Source: Magnetospirillum sulfuroxidans (GTDB lineage Bacteria > Pseudomonadota > Alphaproteobacteria > Rhodospirillales > Magnetospirillaceae). Taken from it: a stretch of 64,000 nt of DNA. Position 1 is the first letter of the stretch. Each line of letters begins with the position of its first letter. Location: contig NZ_JAGTUF010000013.1 in NCBI RefSeq assembly GCF_018224925.1, positions 52,450 through 116,449 of the forward strand, given 5' to 3'. The notes under the pieces were generated by a model. It did no database searches. It was not told the DNA's origin and was given only the letters and a program-made list of their open reading frames with translations. The position numbers and the translations under genes are program-made. Shown piece by piece: positions 27,955 to 36,022 of the stretch.

Positions 27955-28467
27955 ATGGACATCCAAGTTGATGCCGATGGCCACCTGCACGCGGGGGGGC
28001 TAAAACTGAAGTGCCGCCTCGGCCGCGCCGGCCTGTCCCAGGACAAACGCGAAGGCGATGGCGCCACCCCGATAGGGGCATGGCCGTTGCGCGTCGTGCT
28101 TTATCGTCCCGACCGGGTCAGCCGTCCCGATACCGCCCTGGCCGTTCGCGCCATCGACGCCGATGACGGTTGGTGCGACGATCCCACCCACGCCGATTAC
28201 AATCGTCCGGTCCGCCTGCCGCACCCCGGCTCATGCGAGAAAATGTGGCGCGACGACCATCTGTACGACGTGGTCGTCGTGCTGGGACACAATGATTCGC
28301 CCCCGCTTCCCGGCCTGGGCAGCGCCATCTTCCTGCATGTGGCTGACCCCGACGGCAAGCCGACACAAGGCTGCGTCGCCTTGGCCCTTGGCGATTTGCT
28401 TGAACTCTTGAAGTCGTGCCGTCCCGGTGACCGTTTAGTGGTTGTCGCGCCGCCCGAACAGGGCTGA
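27955..28467 (+). CDS. YkuD-family L,D-transpeptidase-like protein without signal peptide
   Basis: The 170 residues form a YkuD catalytic domain. GHNDSPPLPGLGSAIFLHVADPDGKPTQGCVAL contains the family His (His128) and nucleophile Cys (Cys140). Such enzymes make 3-3 peptidoglycan cross-links or attach proteins to peptidoglycan, normally in the periplasm. Here the N-terminus (MDIQVDADGHLH) shows no signal peptide, as in a known short alphaproteobacterial subgroup. It overlaps the convergent yggS gene by 33 bases at its 3' end. Confidence 0.87.
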   Translation: MDIQVDADGHLHAGGLKLKCRLGRAGLSQDKREGDGATPIGAWPLRVVLYRPDRVSRPDTALAVRAIDADDGWCDDPTHADYNRPVRLPHPGSCEKMWRDDHLYDVVVVLGHNDSPPLPGLGSAIFLHVADPDGKPTQGCVALALGDLLELLKSCRPGDRLVVVAPPEQG

Positions 28468-29106
28468 TCCCACCCGCACATGGGTGGCGCCACAGGCGAT
28501 GGCGGTGGGAAAATCCCCACTCATGCCCATGCTGATATCACTGAGGCCCAGCTTGTGGGCCAGATCGGCCAACAGGCGGAAATAGGGGGCGGGGTCGCCC
28601 TCGGCCGGAGGAATGCACATCAGACCGGTGACCGGCAAAGCGTATTCGCGTCGGCACAACTCGACCAAGGCCACCGCCTGATCGGGATCAATCCCGGCCT
28701 TTTGCCCCTCACGGCCGACATTGACCTGGACCAGGCAACGCGGCGCCCGGCCGCAGCGGGCGATTTCCTCGGCGACGGCGCGGGCCAGTTTGGGGCGGTC
28801 GATGGTTTCGATGACATCGAACAGGGCCACCGCCTCACGCACCTTATTGGTCTGCAACGGCCCGATCAGGTGTAATTCGCTATCGGGAAATTCCTGCTTC
28901 AATTCCGGCCACTTCCCCTTGGCCTCCTGCACCCGGTTTTCACCAAAGACCCGCAATCCCGCCTGCAAAAACGGTCGGATCGTCTCGGCATCGTGGGTTT
29001 TCGACACCGCGACCAAGTTCACCGCGCCCGCGGGCCGGCCGGCGGCTTGTTCGGCCGCGACCATGACGGCGCGCAGGGCGGCGATATTTTGGGCGGCTTC
29101 GGACAT
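28435..29106 (-). CDS. YggS-family PLP-binding protein (PLP homeostasis)
   Basis: This 223-residue single-domain alanine-racemase-fold protein has the PLP lysine Lys36 in LVAVSKTH, FGENRVQEAKGKW, HLIGPLQTNK, VQVNVGREGQKAG and the C-terminal MGMSGDFPTAIACGATHVRVGSALFG. The family buffers PLP and affects amino- and keto-acid balance without clear catalysis. ATG 29106 has AGGAG at good spacing. It converges with and overlaps the L,D-transpeptidase-like gene and is divergent from the ThiE-like gene by only 28 bases. Confidence 0.93.
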   Translation of the reverse strand: MSEAAQNIAALRAVMVAAEQAAGRPAGAVNLVAVSKTHDAETIRPFLQAGLRVFGENRVQEAKGKWPELKQEFPDSELHLIGPLQTNKVREAVALFDVIETIDRPKLARAVAEEIARCGRAPRCLVQVNVGREGQKAGIDPDQAVALVELCRREYALPVTGLMCIPPAEGDPAPYFRLLADLAHKLGLSDISMGMSGDFPTAIACGATHVRVGSALFGRRDNH

Positions 29107-29134
29107 GGGGGGAAACTCCTGTACACTGACGGCC

Positions 29135-29737
29135 ATGACCCTAGCAGAGCCCATCTCCCGACTCAATTCGTCCGCCGGCCGGATTCCACGTCTGTTCCTG
29201 CTCACCGACGACCACCGCCTGCCCGACCCCCTGCCGGCCATCAGCCGGTTGCCCGTCGGCAGCGGCGTGATCTTTCGCCATTATGATGATCCGCGACGGT
29301 GCGGTTTGGCGCGGCAGGTGGCGCGGCTGTGCCGGCAACGACGGCTTTGCCTGCTGGTGGCCAATGATTGGCGGCTGGCGGCGCGAATTGGCGCCGATGG
29401 GATTTATTTGGCCGAAGGCCTTGCCCGATCCGGCCGGGCTTCCCCATGCCGGTTATGGTTGAAACGCCGGGGCGGGATCTTGGGCATGGCCGCCCATTCG
29501 CCCGTGGCGGTGGCTTGGGCCAAAACCATGATGGCTGATTTTTGTGTGTTATCGCAGGTTTTCGCCAGCGGCTCCCATCCTGGCCAAAGCGGCATCGGGC
29601 CGCTGCGCTTTGCCCTGTGGGCGCGCCAGCATGACATTGCCGTTATTGCCCTGGGGGGCCTTAATCGCCAAAGCTGGCGCCGCATCCCCCCCGGCTGCGC
29701 CCATGGCTGGGCCGCCATCAGTGGTCTTTCCCGATAA
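29135..29737 (+). CDS. ThiE/TenI-like thiamine phosphate synthase family protein
   Basis: This 200-residue TIM-barrel protein has a ThiE-like pattern: RLFLLTDDHRLPDPLPAI, LLVANDWRLAARIGADGIYLAE, GMAAHSPVAVAWAK, GIGPLRFALWARQHDIAVIALGGL. Several ThiE catalytic features are weak. NDR is NDW, the LGQ-x-D stretch is absent and the GPxFPT loop differs, so TenI-like or diverged function is possible. ThiE couples HMP-PP and thiazole phosphate. The start at 29135 leaves 28 bases to the divergent yggS. No other thiamine gene is nearby. Confidence 0.7.
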   Translation: MTLAEPISRLNSSAGRIPRLFLLTDDHRLPDPLPAISRLPVGSGVIFRHYDDPRRCGLARQVARLCRQRRLCLLVANDWRLAARIGADGIYLAEGLARSGRASPCRLWLKRRGGILGMAAHSPVAVAWAKTMMADFCVLSQVFASGSHPGQSGIGPLRFALWARQHDIAVIALGGLNRQSWRRIPPGCAHGWAAISGLSR

Positions 29738-29745
29738 AACATGAA

Positions 29746-29771
29746 AAAGGGCGGCATTGCTGCCGCCCTTT
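29746..29771 (-). terminator. Rho-independent terminator downstream of porin 1
   Basis: An 11-bp perfect stem (AAAGGGCGGCA / TGCCGCCCTTT) with a 4-base loop is followed by T-rich sequence on the minus strand. It lies between the porin stop and the convergent ThiE-like gene, so it may serve both strands. Confidence 0.8.
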
Positions 29772-29796
29772 CCCCAACGCAATCTCTGTAGTTCGA

Positions 29797-30951
29797 TTAG
29801 AACTGCAGCGACAGACCGGTCATGACCGACCAACCTTCGTTGTTGTCGATGGCGGCACTGCCTTCGTCGGCGTATTCGGCATGGCCAACGGTGGCCAGCA
29901 GATCGACGCCGGCGCCCATGTTGTACTTGCCCGACATCTGGTAGACGGTGAATTCGTCTTCACCGGCGGCGACGGTGCCTTCGGCGACCGAGTTGAAGTA
30001 GGTCACGCTGACGGCGTACGGGCCGGTCTCGTACTGCAGACCGATATCCCAGGCGTAACCGTCGGAACCAGCGAAACTGCCGGGGGTCGCGCCCAGGTTC
30101 TGCTTGATATTACGATAGGAGCCGCCCAGGGTGAAGCCGGCATAGGACAGCTGGGTGCCGAAAGCCAGTTCCTGCGAACGATCCGTGGCAACATCGACGT
30201 CATAAGTGACGTAGCCGGCCGAAGCCTTGACGCCAAGACCGCCAAAGGTGTTGGCGTACATGGCGGCAACGCCGTAGATTTCGGCAGCGGCGCTGTTGGT
30301 CGAACCACCGGAACCATAAACGTTCTGGTTGTCTTCGCTGACGTTCGGAACATAGGAACCGCCAACAGTGAAGCCGTAGAAGGTCGGCGACACATAGGTG
30401 ATCTTGTCGGCTTCGGCGTCGGTGTCGATCTCGGTGGTCACCTTGGCGGTAACGTTGGCCGGACGCGCAATGGCCAGACCACCGGTCAGGATACCGTCGG
30501 CGCCGGTGTTGCCGGCGGCGTCGGGGGCCATGGTGTGCATCAGCACGGTGCCGTTGGATTCGGTGCCGACGATGACCTTACCGAAACCACCCGAGATATA
30601 GACATACGACTTGTCGATGATGTCCGAGCTGGTGGCGGCCGAGGCGGAGGTGTTGGTGTCGGTCTGGCCACCGGCTTCCAGTTCCATGTGGACGCCGACT
30701 TCCAGGCCGTTGTCCAGCTTGGTCGAGCCGTCGAACCAGATTTCGTTGTCGCCCTTGACGTCAACGGTATTGGCCGAGCCAGCGCCCTTGCCGAAAGCGG
30801 CTTCGTAGTTGTCATCCTGCCAAGCGCCGACAACCCACCACTTGGAATAGCCGCCCAGGCTCAGCTTGATCTTCTCGGAAGCGGAAGCCGAACCGGCGGT
30901 GATCATGCCGGCGGCGACCAGCGCGGTGCTGGCAACGAGAATCTTTTTCAT
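29797..30951 (-). CDS. Outer-membrane porin (first of a tandem pair)
   Basis: The 384 residues begin with a Sec signal peptide (MKKILVASTALVAAGMITAG, cleavage after SASA). A beta-rich, Gly/Asp/Asn-rich barrel typical of gram-negative porins follows, ending with the aromatic C-terminal Phe in MTGLSLQF, a BAM insertion signal. Family stretches are GGYSKWWVVGAWQ, SGGFGKVIVG and SYAGFTLGGSYRN. It is closely similar to the next gene upstream on the same strand, indicating tandem duplication. GAGGGA precedes the ATG, and a sigma70-like promoter and a strong terminator flank it. Confidence 0.92.
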   Translation of the reverse strand: MKKILVASTALVAAGMITAGSASASEKIKLSLGGYSKWWVVGAWQDDNYEAAFGKGAGSANTVDVKGDNEIWFDGSTKLDNGLEVGVHMELEAGGQTDTNTSASAATSSDIIDKSYVYISGGFGKVIVGTESNGTVLMHTMAPDAAGNTGADGILTGGLAIARPANVTAKVTTEIDTDAEADKITYVSPTFYGFTVGGSYVPNVSEDNQNVYGSGGSTNSAAAEIYGVAAMYANTFGGLGVKASAGYVTYDVDVATDRSQELAFGTQLSYAGFTLGGSYRNIKQNLGATPGSFAGSDGYAWDIGLQYETGPYAVSVTYFNSVAEGTVAAGEDEFTVYQMSGKYNMGAGVDLLATVGHAEYADEGSAAIDNNEGWSVMTGLSLQF

Positions 30952-31017
30952 GTGTGTCCCTCAATCTTTCAGTATGACCAGAATGTAAGCAGCGCCTCAG
31001 CCGCCTAATTTCAAGGC

Positions 31018-31046
31018 ATGCTATTGCAGCGCACCGAAACGGTCAA
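31018..31046 (-). promoter_or_regulatory. Sigma70-type promoter of porin 1
   Basis: On the minus strand TTGACC (31041-31046) and TAGCAT (31018-31023) are separated by exactly 17 bases, about 65 bases before the porin start. The match is 5/6 at -35 and 4/6 at -10. Confidence 0.55.
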
Positions 31047-31117
31047 TTGACGGATCGCGCTTGAATCGCAGTTGCCGGCGGATGTGGCAAAACTGCAACA
31101 TTTGTATCCGCACGCAA

Positions 31118-31147
31118 AAAGGCCCCCACCTTGCGGCAGGGGCCTTT
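31118..31147 (-). terminator. Rho-independent terminator downstream of porin 2
   Basis: AAAGGCCCC and GGGGCCTTT form a 9-bp stem with inner pairing possible around the CCGCAAGG region, followed on the minus strand by TTGC. It separates the two porin transcripts, so each porin appears to be its own transcription unit. Confidence 0.75.
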
Positions 31148-31186
31148 CGCAAACGGGACGGGCGAACCCGCCCCGGATCGCGGCAA

Positions 31187-32350
31187 TTAGAACTGCAGCG
31201 ACAGACCGGTCATGACGGTCCAGCCTTCGTTGTGGTTCACGTCGCCACCCGAAACGCTGGCTTCTTCGCCGTCATATTCGATGTGACCAACCGAGGCCAG
31301 CAGATCGACGCCGGCGCCCATGTTGTACTTGCCCGACAGCTGGTAAGCGGTGACTTCGTCTTCACCGTTAACAGTGGCCGAACCCTGAACCTTGGAGTTG
31401 AAGTAAGCCAGCGACACGGCATACGGGCCGGTGGCGTACTGCAGACCAACGTCCCAACCGTAACCGGTGTTGGTAACGCTCTGGTTCTGAGCGGCGTTTT
31501 CCGACTGGTTGCGGTACGAACCACCCAGGGTGAAGCCGGCATAGGACAGCTGGGTGCCGAAAGCCAGTTCCTGCGAACGGTCGGTAGCGGCGGCAACGTC
31601 ATAGGTGACGTAGCCGGCCGAGACCTTGACGCCAACGCCACCGAAGGTGTTGGCGTACAGAGCGCCGACGCCGTAGATCTCGGAAGCGGCGCTGAAGCTC
31701 GAGCCGCCGGAGCCATAGACGTTCTGGTTGTCTTCGCTGGTGTTCGGGACGTAGGAAGCGCCCAGGGTCAAGCCGTAGAAGGCCGGAGCGACATAGGTGA
31801 TCTTGTCGGCGTCGCCGTCGGTCAGGATGGCGGTGGTGTTGCCGCCGCGCAGGGTGGTGACCGAAGCCGGACGGGCGATGGCCTGGTTGCCCATCATCAC
31901 GCCGCCTTCGTTCCAGTTGCCAGCGGCATCCGGAGCGGTGACGTGCAGCAGGTAGGTGCCGTTGTTTTCGGTGCCGACGATGACCTTACCGAAGCCGCCC
32001 GAAACCCAGACATAGGATTCGTCGATGACGTCGGCGGTGCCATAGGCGGTGTTGCTGTCGGAGCGGCCGCCGGTGCGCAGCTGCATGTCGATGCCGACCT
32101 GCAGGCCGTTGTCCAGGGTGGTCGAGCCACCGAACCAGACTTCGTTTTCGCCCTGGACGTCAACGTTGTTGGCCGAGCCCGAACCAGCGCCGAAGGCGGC
32201 TTCGTAACCGCTGTCCTGCCAAGCGCCGACAACCCACCACTTGGAATAGCCGCCCAGGTTCAGCTTGATCTTTTCCGAAGCGGAAGCCGAACCGGCGGTG
32301 ATCATGCCGGCGGCGACCAGCGCGGTGCTGGCGATAAGAATCTTCTTCAT
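31187..32350 (-). CDS. Outer-membrane porin (second of a tandem pair)
   Basis: The 387 residues are paralogous to the neighbouring porin. The signal peptide is almost identical (MKKILIASTALVAAGMITAG), barrel segments such as GGYSKWWVVGAWQ, NVYGSGGS and ELAFGTQLSYAGFTLGGSYRN are shared, and both end MTGLSLQF. The differences concentrate in presumed loop segments, for example after TATDRSQ and around the central MAPDAAGN/TAPDAAGN region. GAGAGGAG precedes the ATG. A TTGACG (-35-like) occurs about 100 bases upstream. It probably forms a general diffusion channel; selectivity cannot be read. Confidence 0.92.
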   Translation of the reverse strand: MKKILIASTALVAAGMITAGSASASEKIKLNLGGYSKWWVVGAWQDSGYEAAFGAGSGSANNVDVQGENEVWFGGSTTLDNGLQVGIDMQLRTGGRSDSNTAYGTADVIDESYVWVSGGFGKVIVGTENNGTYLLHVTAPDAAGNWNEGGVMMGNQAIARPASVTTLRGGNTTAILTDGDADKITYVAPAFYGLTLGASYVPNTSEDNQNVYGSGGSSFSAASEIYGVGALYANTFGGVGVKVSAGYVTYDVAAATDRSQELAFGTQLSYAGFTLGGSYRNQSENAAQNQSVTNTGYGWDVGLQYATGPYAVSLAYFNSKVQGSATVNGEDEVTAYQLSGKYNMGAGVDLLASVGHIEYDGEEASVSGGDVNHNEGWTVMTGLSLQF

Positions 32351-32564
32351 GGTAACTCCTCTCTAGGGATACGCGGAACCGGCCTGAACCGGCCATGGCG
32401 TTCCGTATGAACGAACATGACGGATAGGGCCACGCCACCCCCCCGACCGTCAAGCGCAACCAAACGCGCCTGTGTCGTTCCCTCCCCACTGTGCCATGAA
32501 TGCAACACTTTTGTTCGCAGCTGCGAATATAGCAAGGACTTCACGCTCATCCCGCCCCGCCTGA

Positions 32565-34445
32565 TCAGGGAAAAGCTGCGGCCCGGACCGCATCCAACAC
32601 ATCATCCCAGCCATCCTGCGTCGATTGGCGATACAGACGGTGGTTGGCATACCAGCGGCACGAGGAACCCGCGACGCCGTAATACCATAACCGGCCACGG
32701 GCCTTGGGCAGCAGCACATGGGTTTGCACCCCCAACGCCCCAGCGAAATGAACCGTGGTGTTGCTGGTGGTGATGACCTTGTCCATGGCCGCGACCAAAG
32801 CGGCGAAGCCGTCCAGATCGTTCATGATGTCGATCCCGACGGCCCGCAGCACCCGCACCCCGGTCGCCGCCTCGGCGGCGGCCAGATCGGCGTCGATATC
32901 GCCATATTGCAGCGCGACGAAACTGACATCGGGAACGGACAGGATGGCTTTCCATTGATCCAACGACAGCGTTTTGTTCTTACCGTAATTGACCGCATTG
33001 GATCGCCACGACAAACCAATCAGCGGCTTGCCGCCGCCTTGGTCCTGCAACTGCCGCCGCAACCGGGCCACCTTGTCGTCCTCGGCGCGCAGATACCCGG
33101 AACGGCCGTCCTGGCGGGGAACATGCAAAAACAATTCGCCCAGCGACATTTGCACGACTTGCGCATCCAGACAGGCCGGATCGGGCGGGTCCTGACGCGT
33201 TACCACCGTCGCGGTAGGGAAGGACCGGCGCAGCAAATCCCGAAGCCGCTCATCACATTCGATGATCACCTCCATCCCCGCCGCCAGCAGATCGGGGACC
33301 AGGGACAGCCACAGCACTTCGTCACCCACCCCCTGTTCGCCCCACAACAACAGCTTGTGGCCAGGCCGGCACACGCCATCCCATGTCGGCTGCGGGAAAG
33401 GCCGCCGCTGGCGCTGATTTTCCGCCCGGAATCGCCACACCCAATGCGGGGCCGCCTGCTGGAACCGCCCTAAAGCTGCTTCCAGCAGGGCCAATTCCAT
33501 GCGCGACGCCACCCAATCGGGTGCAATCTGCAAGGCTTCGTGCAGCAAAGCCCGCGCCGCGCCGAAAGCGTCGGCAGCGGCATGAATACGCGCCAGCCCG
33601 GTCAACGCCTTGGGATTGGAGCGGTTTTGTCCCAACACCTGATCATACAGTTCCGCCGCTTGGTCATTGCGGCCAAGATCGGCAAGCACGCTGGCCAGCG
33701 ACAGCAAGACTTGGCCATTGCCGGGATGAGCCGCCAGGACTTGGCCGAGCAACCGCTCCGCTTCCTCTGGATTACCCAGTTTCTGCTCCGCATTGGCCAG
33801 GGCCATCCAGGCGACCAGATGATGCGGAACCTTGGCCAGGACCTGTTGCGCCAGTGCCTTGCCGGCGGCCGGATCGCCATCCTCGGCCTCCAGCATCGCC
33901 AGATTGGCCACGGGATCGGGCATGCCCGGCGTTCGCCGCACGGCTTCGGCCAAGGTTTCGCGCGCCGAATCGGTCTGACCGGCGCGAGCCAAGACCGACC
34001 CCAGATTGGACAAAATGCGCGGATGACCCGCCGCCAGGGAAAGTGCGTGACGGAACGCGGAAATGGCGTCGTCGAACCGGTTGACCTCCACCAACACATT
34101 GCCCAAGCCATCCCAGGCATCGGCATCGCCCGGCATCAGCCGGGTTGCGTCCTGAAACGCTTTGATCGCCTCATCCTTGCGTCCCCAGGACAATAAAGCT
34201 TGGCCAAGATCGGTCAGCACGCCGGGCGGCGGCGGCCGCATTTCCGCCGCCTTACGCAAGTACTTCACTGCGGCGGCGAAATCCCCGGCATGAAACGCCA
34301 CCACCCCTGCCAGATGATTAAGACCAGGATTGCGCGGTTGCTGCGCCAGGGCTTGGCGGGACAATTTGGCCGCTAACGGCAAATCTCCCCGCTGAAGCGC
34401 CGCATGCGCCTGACCGGCGAGAAGCTGAAGAGAAGGCGGAGCCAT
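32565..34445 (-). CDS. TPR-repeat protein with C-terminal glycosyltransferase-like domain
   Basis: Of the 626 residues, about the first 380 are tandem tetratricopeptide repeats (for example AAVKYLRKAAEMRP and AWDGLGNVLVEVNRFDDAISAFRHAL). The C-terminal ~250 look like a GT9/GT41-type Rossmann domain (LIGLSWRSNAVNYGKNKTLSLDQWKAIL, VITTSNTTVHFAGALGVQTHVLLP). Such TPR-GT proteins occur in protein or flagellin glycosylation and surface glycan loci. ATG 34445 has GAGGA nearby and is preferred to an in-frame start 96 bases upstream. It is divergent from the GT8-like gene. Confidence 0.82.
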   Translation of the reverse strand: MAPPSLQLLAGQAHAALQRGDLPLAAKLSRQALAQQPRNPGLNHLAGVVAFHAGDFAAAVKYLRKAAEMRPPPPGVLTDLGQALLSWGRKDEAIKAFQDATRLMPGDADAWDGLGNVLVEVNRFDDAISAFRHALSLAAGHPRILSNLGSVLARAGQTDSARETLAEAVRRTPGMPDPVANLAMLEAEDGDPAAGKALAQQVLAKVPHHLVAWMALANAEQKLGNPEEAERLLGQVLAAHPGNGQVLLSLASVLADLGRNDQAAELYDQVLGQNRSNPKALTGLARIHAAADAFGAARALLHEALQIAPDWVASRMELALLEAALGRFQQAAPHWVWRFRAENQRQRRPFPQPTWDGVCRPGHKLLLWGEQGVGDEVLWLSLVPDLLAAGMEVIIECDERLRDLLRRSFPTATVVTRQDPPDPACLDAQVVQMSLGELFLHVPRQDGRSGYLRAEDDKVARLRRQLQDQGGGKPLIGLSWRSNAVNYGKNKTLSLDQWKAILSVPDVSFVALQYGDIDADLAAAEAATGVRVLRAVGIDIMNDLDGFAALVAAMDKVITTSNTTVHFAGALGVQTHVLLPKARGRLWYYGVAGSSCRWYANHRLYRQSTQDGWDDVLDAVRAAAFP

Positions 34446-34597
34446 GAAGTCCTCGGGAGATAAGCCTGGGTGGGGGCACGGTAGCCACACAGGCACATCC
34501 CGGCAAGCCCTTCGCTCTGCGCGCAATTGGACTTGTGCCACCCTTGGCGGTGGCGTTAGATGACGCCCATAGCCATAGTCTTTTCGGGGGAAATCCC

Positions 34598-35287
34598 ATG
34601 CTGCGCATCTTCATCGGCTTCGACCCACATGAAGCGGTCGCCTTTAACGTCTTGCAATATTCCATCTTGCGTCGGACGTCGGCCCCGACCGCGGTCATCC
34701 CCCTGGCCTTGAACCAATTGGGCGGAAAGATGTGGCGCGAACGGAACCCCCTGCAATCCACCGATTTCTCGTTTTCCCGCTTCCTCACCCCGCATCTGTC
34801 CGGCTATGAAGGTTGGTCCCTGTTCATCGATTGCGACATGCTGGTGCTGGATGACGTCGCCAGCCTGTTCGCCCTGGCCGATGACAAATATGCGGTCCAG
34901 GTGATCAAGCACGACCACCGCCCGGTCGAGGACGAAAAATTCCTCGGCGCCGTGCAGACCAAGTATGAAAAGAAGAACTGGTCCAGCGTCGTCCTGTTCA
35001 ACAACGCCAAATGCACGGCGTTGACGCCCGAATACGTCAACAGCGCGTCGGGGCTGGACCTGCACCAGTTCAAGTGGCTGGGAGACGATTCCTTGATCGG
35101 CGAGTTGCCCCATCGCTGGGGCCATCTGGTCGATTACGACCCCGAGGTGCCGGTCGATCAGCTGTCCCTGATCCACTACACCACCGGCGGCCCCTATTTC
35201 GACGATTACCGCGAGTGTGGCTATGCCGATCTGTGGAACAGCGAACGCGATGCCATGCTGGCCTGTTCGCAGCGGACCAAGGCCTAG
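34598..35287 (+). CDS. GT8-like glycosyltransferase
   Basis: This 229-residue single-domain GT-A protein starts MLRIFIGFDPHEAVAFNVLQ and has a DxD-type metal site in LFIDCDMLVLDDVASLF. The family transfers hexose from nucleotide sugars to glycans or proteins. The tail (VDQLSLIHYTTGGPYFDDYRECGYADLW) is conserved in a proteobacterial GT8-like subgroup. No membrane segment is seen. It is paired divergently with the TPR/GT protein, suggesting a shared glycosylation role, and is followed by three terminator-like repeats. Confidence 0.8.
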   Translation: MLRIFIGFDPHEAVAFNVLQYSILRRTSAPTAVIPLALNQLGGKMWRERNPLQSTDFSFSRFLTPHLSGYEGWSLFIDCDMLVLDDVASLFALADDKYAVQVIKHDHRPVEDEKFLGAVQTKYEKKNWSSVVLFNNAKCTALTPEYVNSASGLDLHQFKWLGDDSLIGELPHRWGHLVDYDPEVPVDQLSLIHYTTGGPYFDDYRECGYADLWNSERDAMLACSQRTKA

Positions 35288-35358
35288 CTTTTAAAAGGCG
35301 GCTTGCCGTGTTTTAAAAAAGGCGGCTTGCCGCGTTTTAAAAAAGGCGGCTTGCCGCC
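35288..35358. repeat. Three tandem ~24-bp terminator-like repeats
   Basis: Three head-to-tail units of 23-24 bases each contain TTTTAAAA(AA) followed by GGCGGCTTGCCG(CC/CG/TG). Each GC part forms a short hairpin with a CTTG or TT loop. On the plus strand hairpins 1 and 2 are followed by TTTT; on the minus strand all are followed by four or six T. They are therefore stacked, potentially bidirectional intrinsic terminators after the GT8-like gene. Units 2 and 3 are identical except at the end; unit 1 is slightly shorter. Confidence 0.75.
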
Positions 35359-35436
35359 GGGGCCGCCAAAGGTGCATTCTGCCGAAACGCGTCGGGCGTT
35401 CCGGCGACATGCGGGCAAGACAGGGTATTATCGACG

Positions 35437-35964
35437 ATGAAGACTTTCCGCTTGGCTGGCTCGGCCGTAGCCTTGGCGTTCTCCTTGGTTGCCTTGGGCG
35501 CCTGCGACAATTCGCAAGCCGTCTTCCCGACCCGTGGCAAAGGTGACACCTCGCCGCGGATGAGCAACGAAAAGCGCGAAACCATTTTTGGCCCCGAAGG
35601 CATGTTCGGCGACAAGAAAAAAGGCGAAGGCGCCGGCGAAGGCATTGGCGTCAATTCCTTCTTGTGGCGCGCCTCGCTTGATACCTTGGGTTTCATGCCC
35701 ATCGCCTCGGCCGATCCGTTTGGCGGCACCATCATCACCGATTGGTACCAATTGCCGGAAACGCCGAACGAGCGCTTTAAACTGAATGTCTTCATCCTTG
35801 ACCGGGCATTGCGCGCCGACGGCGTCAAGGTGTCGGTCTTCAAGCAAGGTCGCGATTCCATGGGCCAGTGGGTCGATGTCCGGGTCGAACCCAAGATGGC
35901 CACCGATCTGGAAAACGCCATTCTGACCCGCGCCCGGCAGCTGCGCATCGTTTCCACCGAATAG
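35437..35964 (+). CDS. DUF3576 family lipoprotein
   Basis: The 175 residues begin with a lipoprotein signal ([22 protein letters not shown]), the lipidated Cys being residue 23. A DUF3576 domain follows ([65 protein letters not shown]). It is a conserved alphaproteobacterial envelope protein of unknown function that sits upstream of leuS, lptE and holA. The proximity to lptE hints at an outer-membrane assembly role, which is only inference. Confidence 0.9.
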   Translation: MKTFRLAGSAVALAFSLVALGACDNSQAVFPTRGKGDTSPRMSNEKRETIFGPEGMFGDKKKGEGAGEGIGVNSFLWRASLDTLGFMPIASADPFGGTIITDWYQLPETPNERFKLNVFILDRALRADGVKVSVFKQGRDSMGQWVDVRVEPKMATDLENAILTRARQLRIVSTE

Positions 35965-36022
35965 GCGGGCGCTTCGCCCCTCTTCGTCATTTCCCCTTTC
36001 AGCAAGGTACAGGCCGGCCGCC

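Noticed and set aside
35288..35358. CRISPR array
   Set aside because: The units are contiguous with no spacers and each forms a terminator-type hairpin; no cas genes are near.
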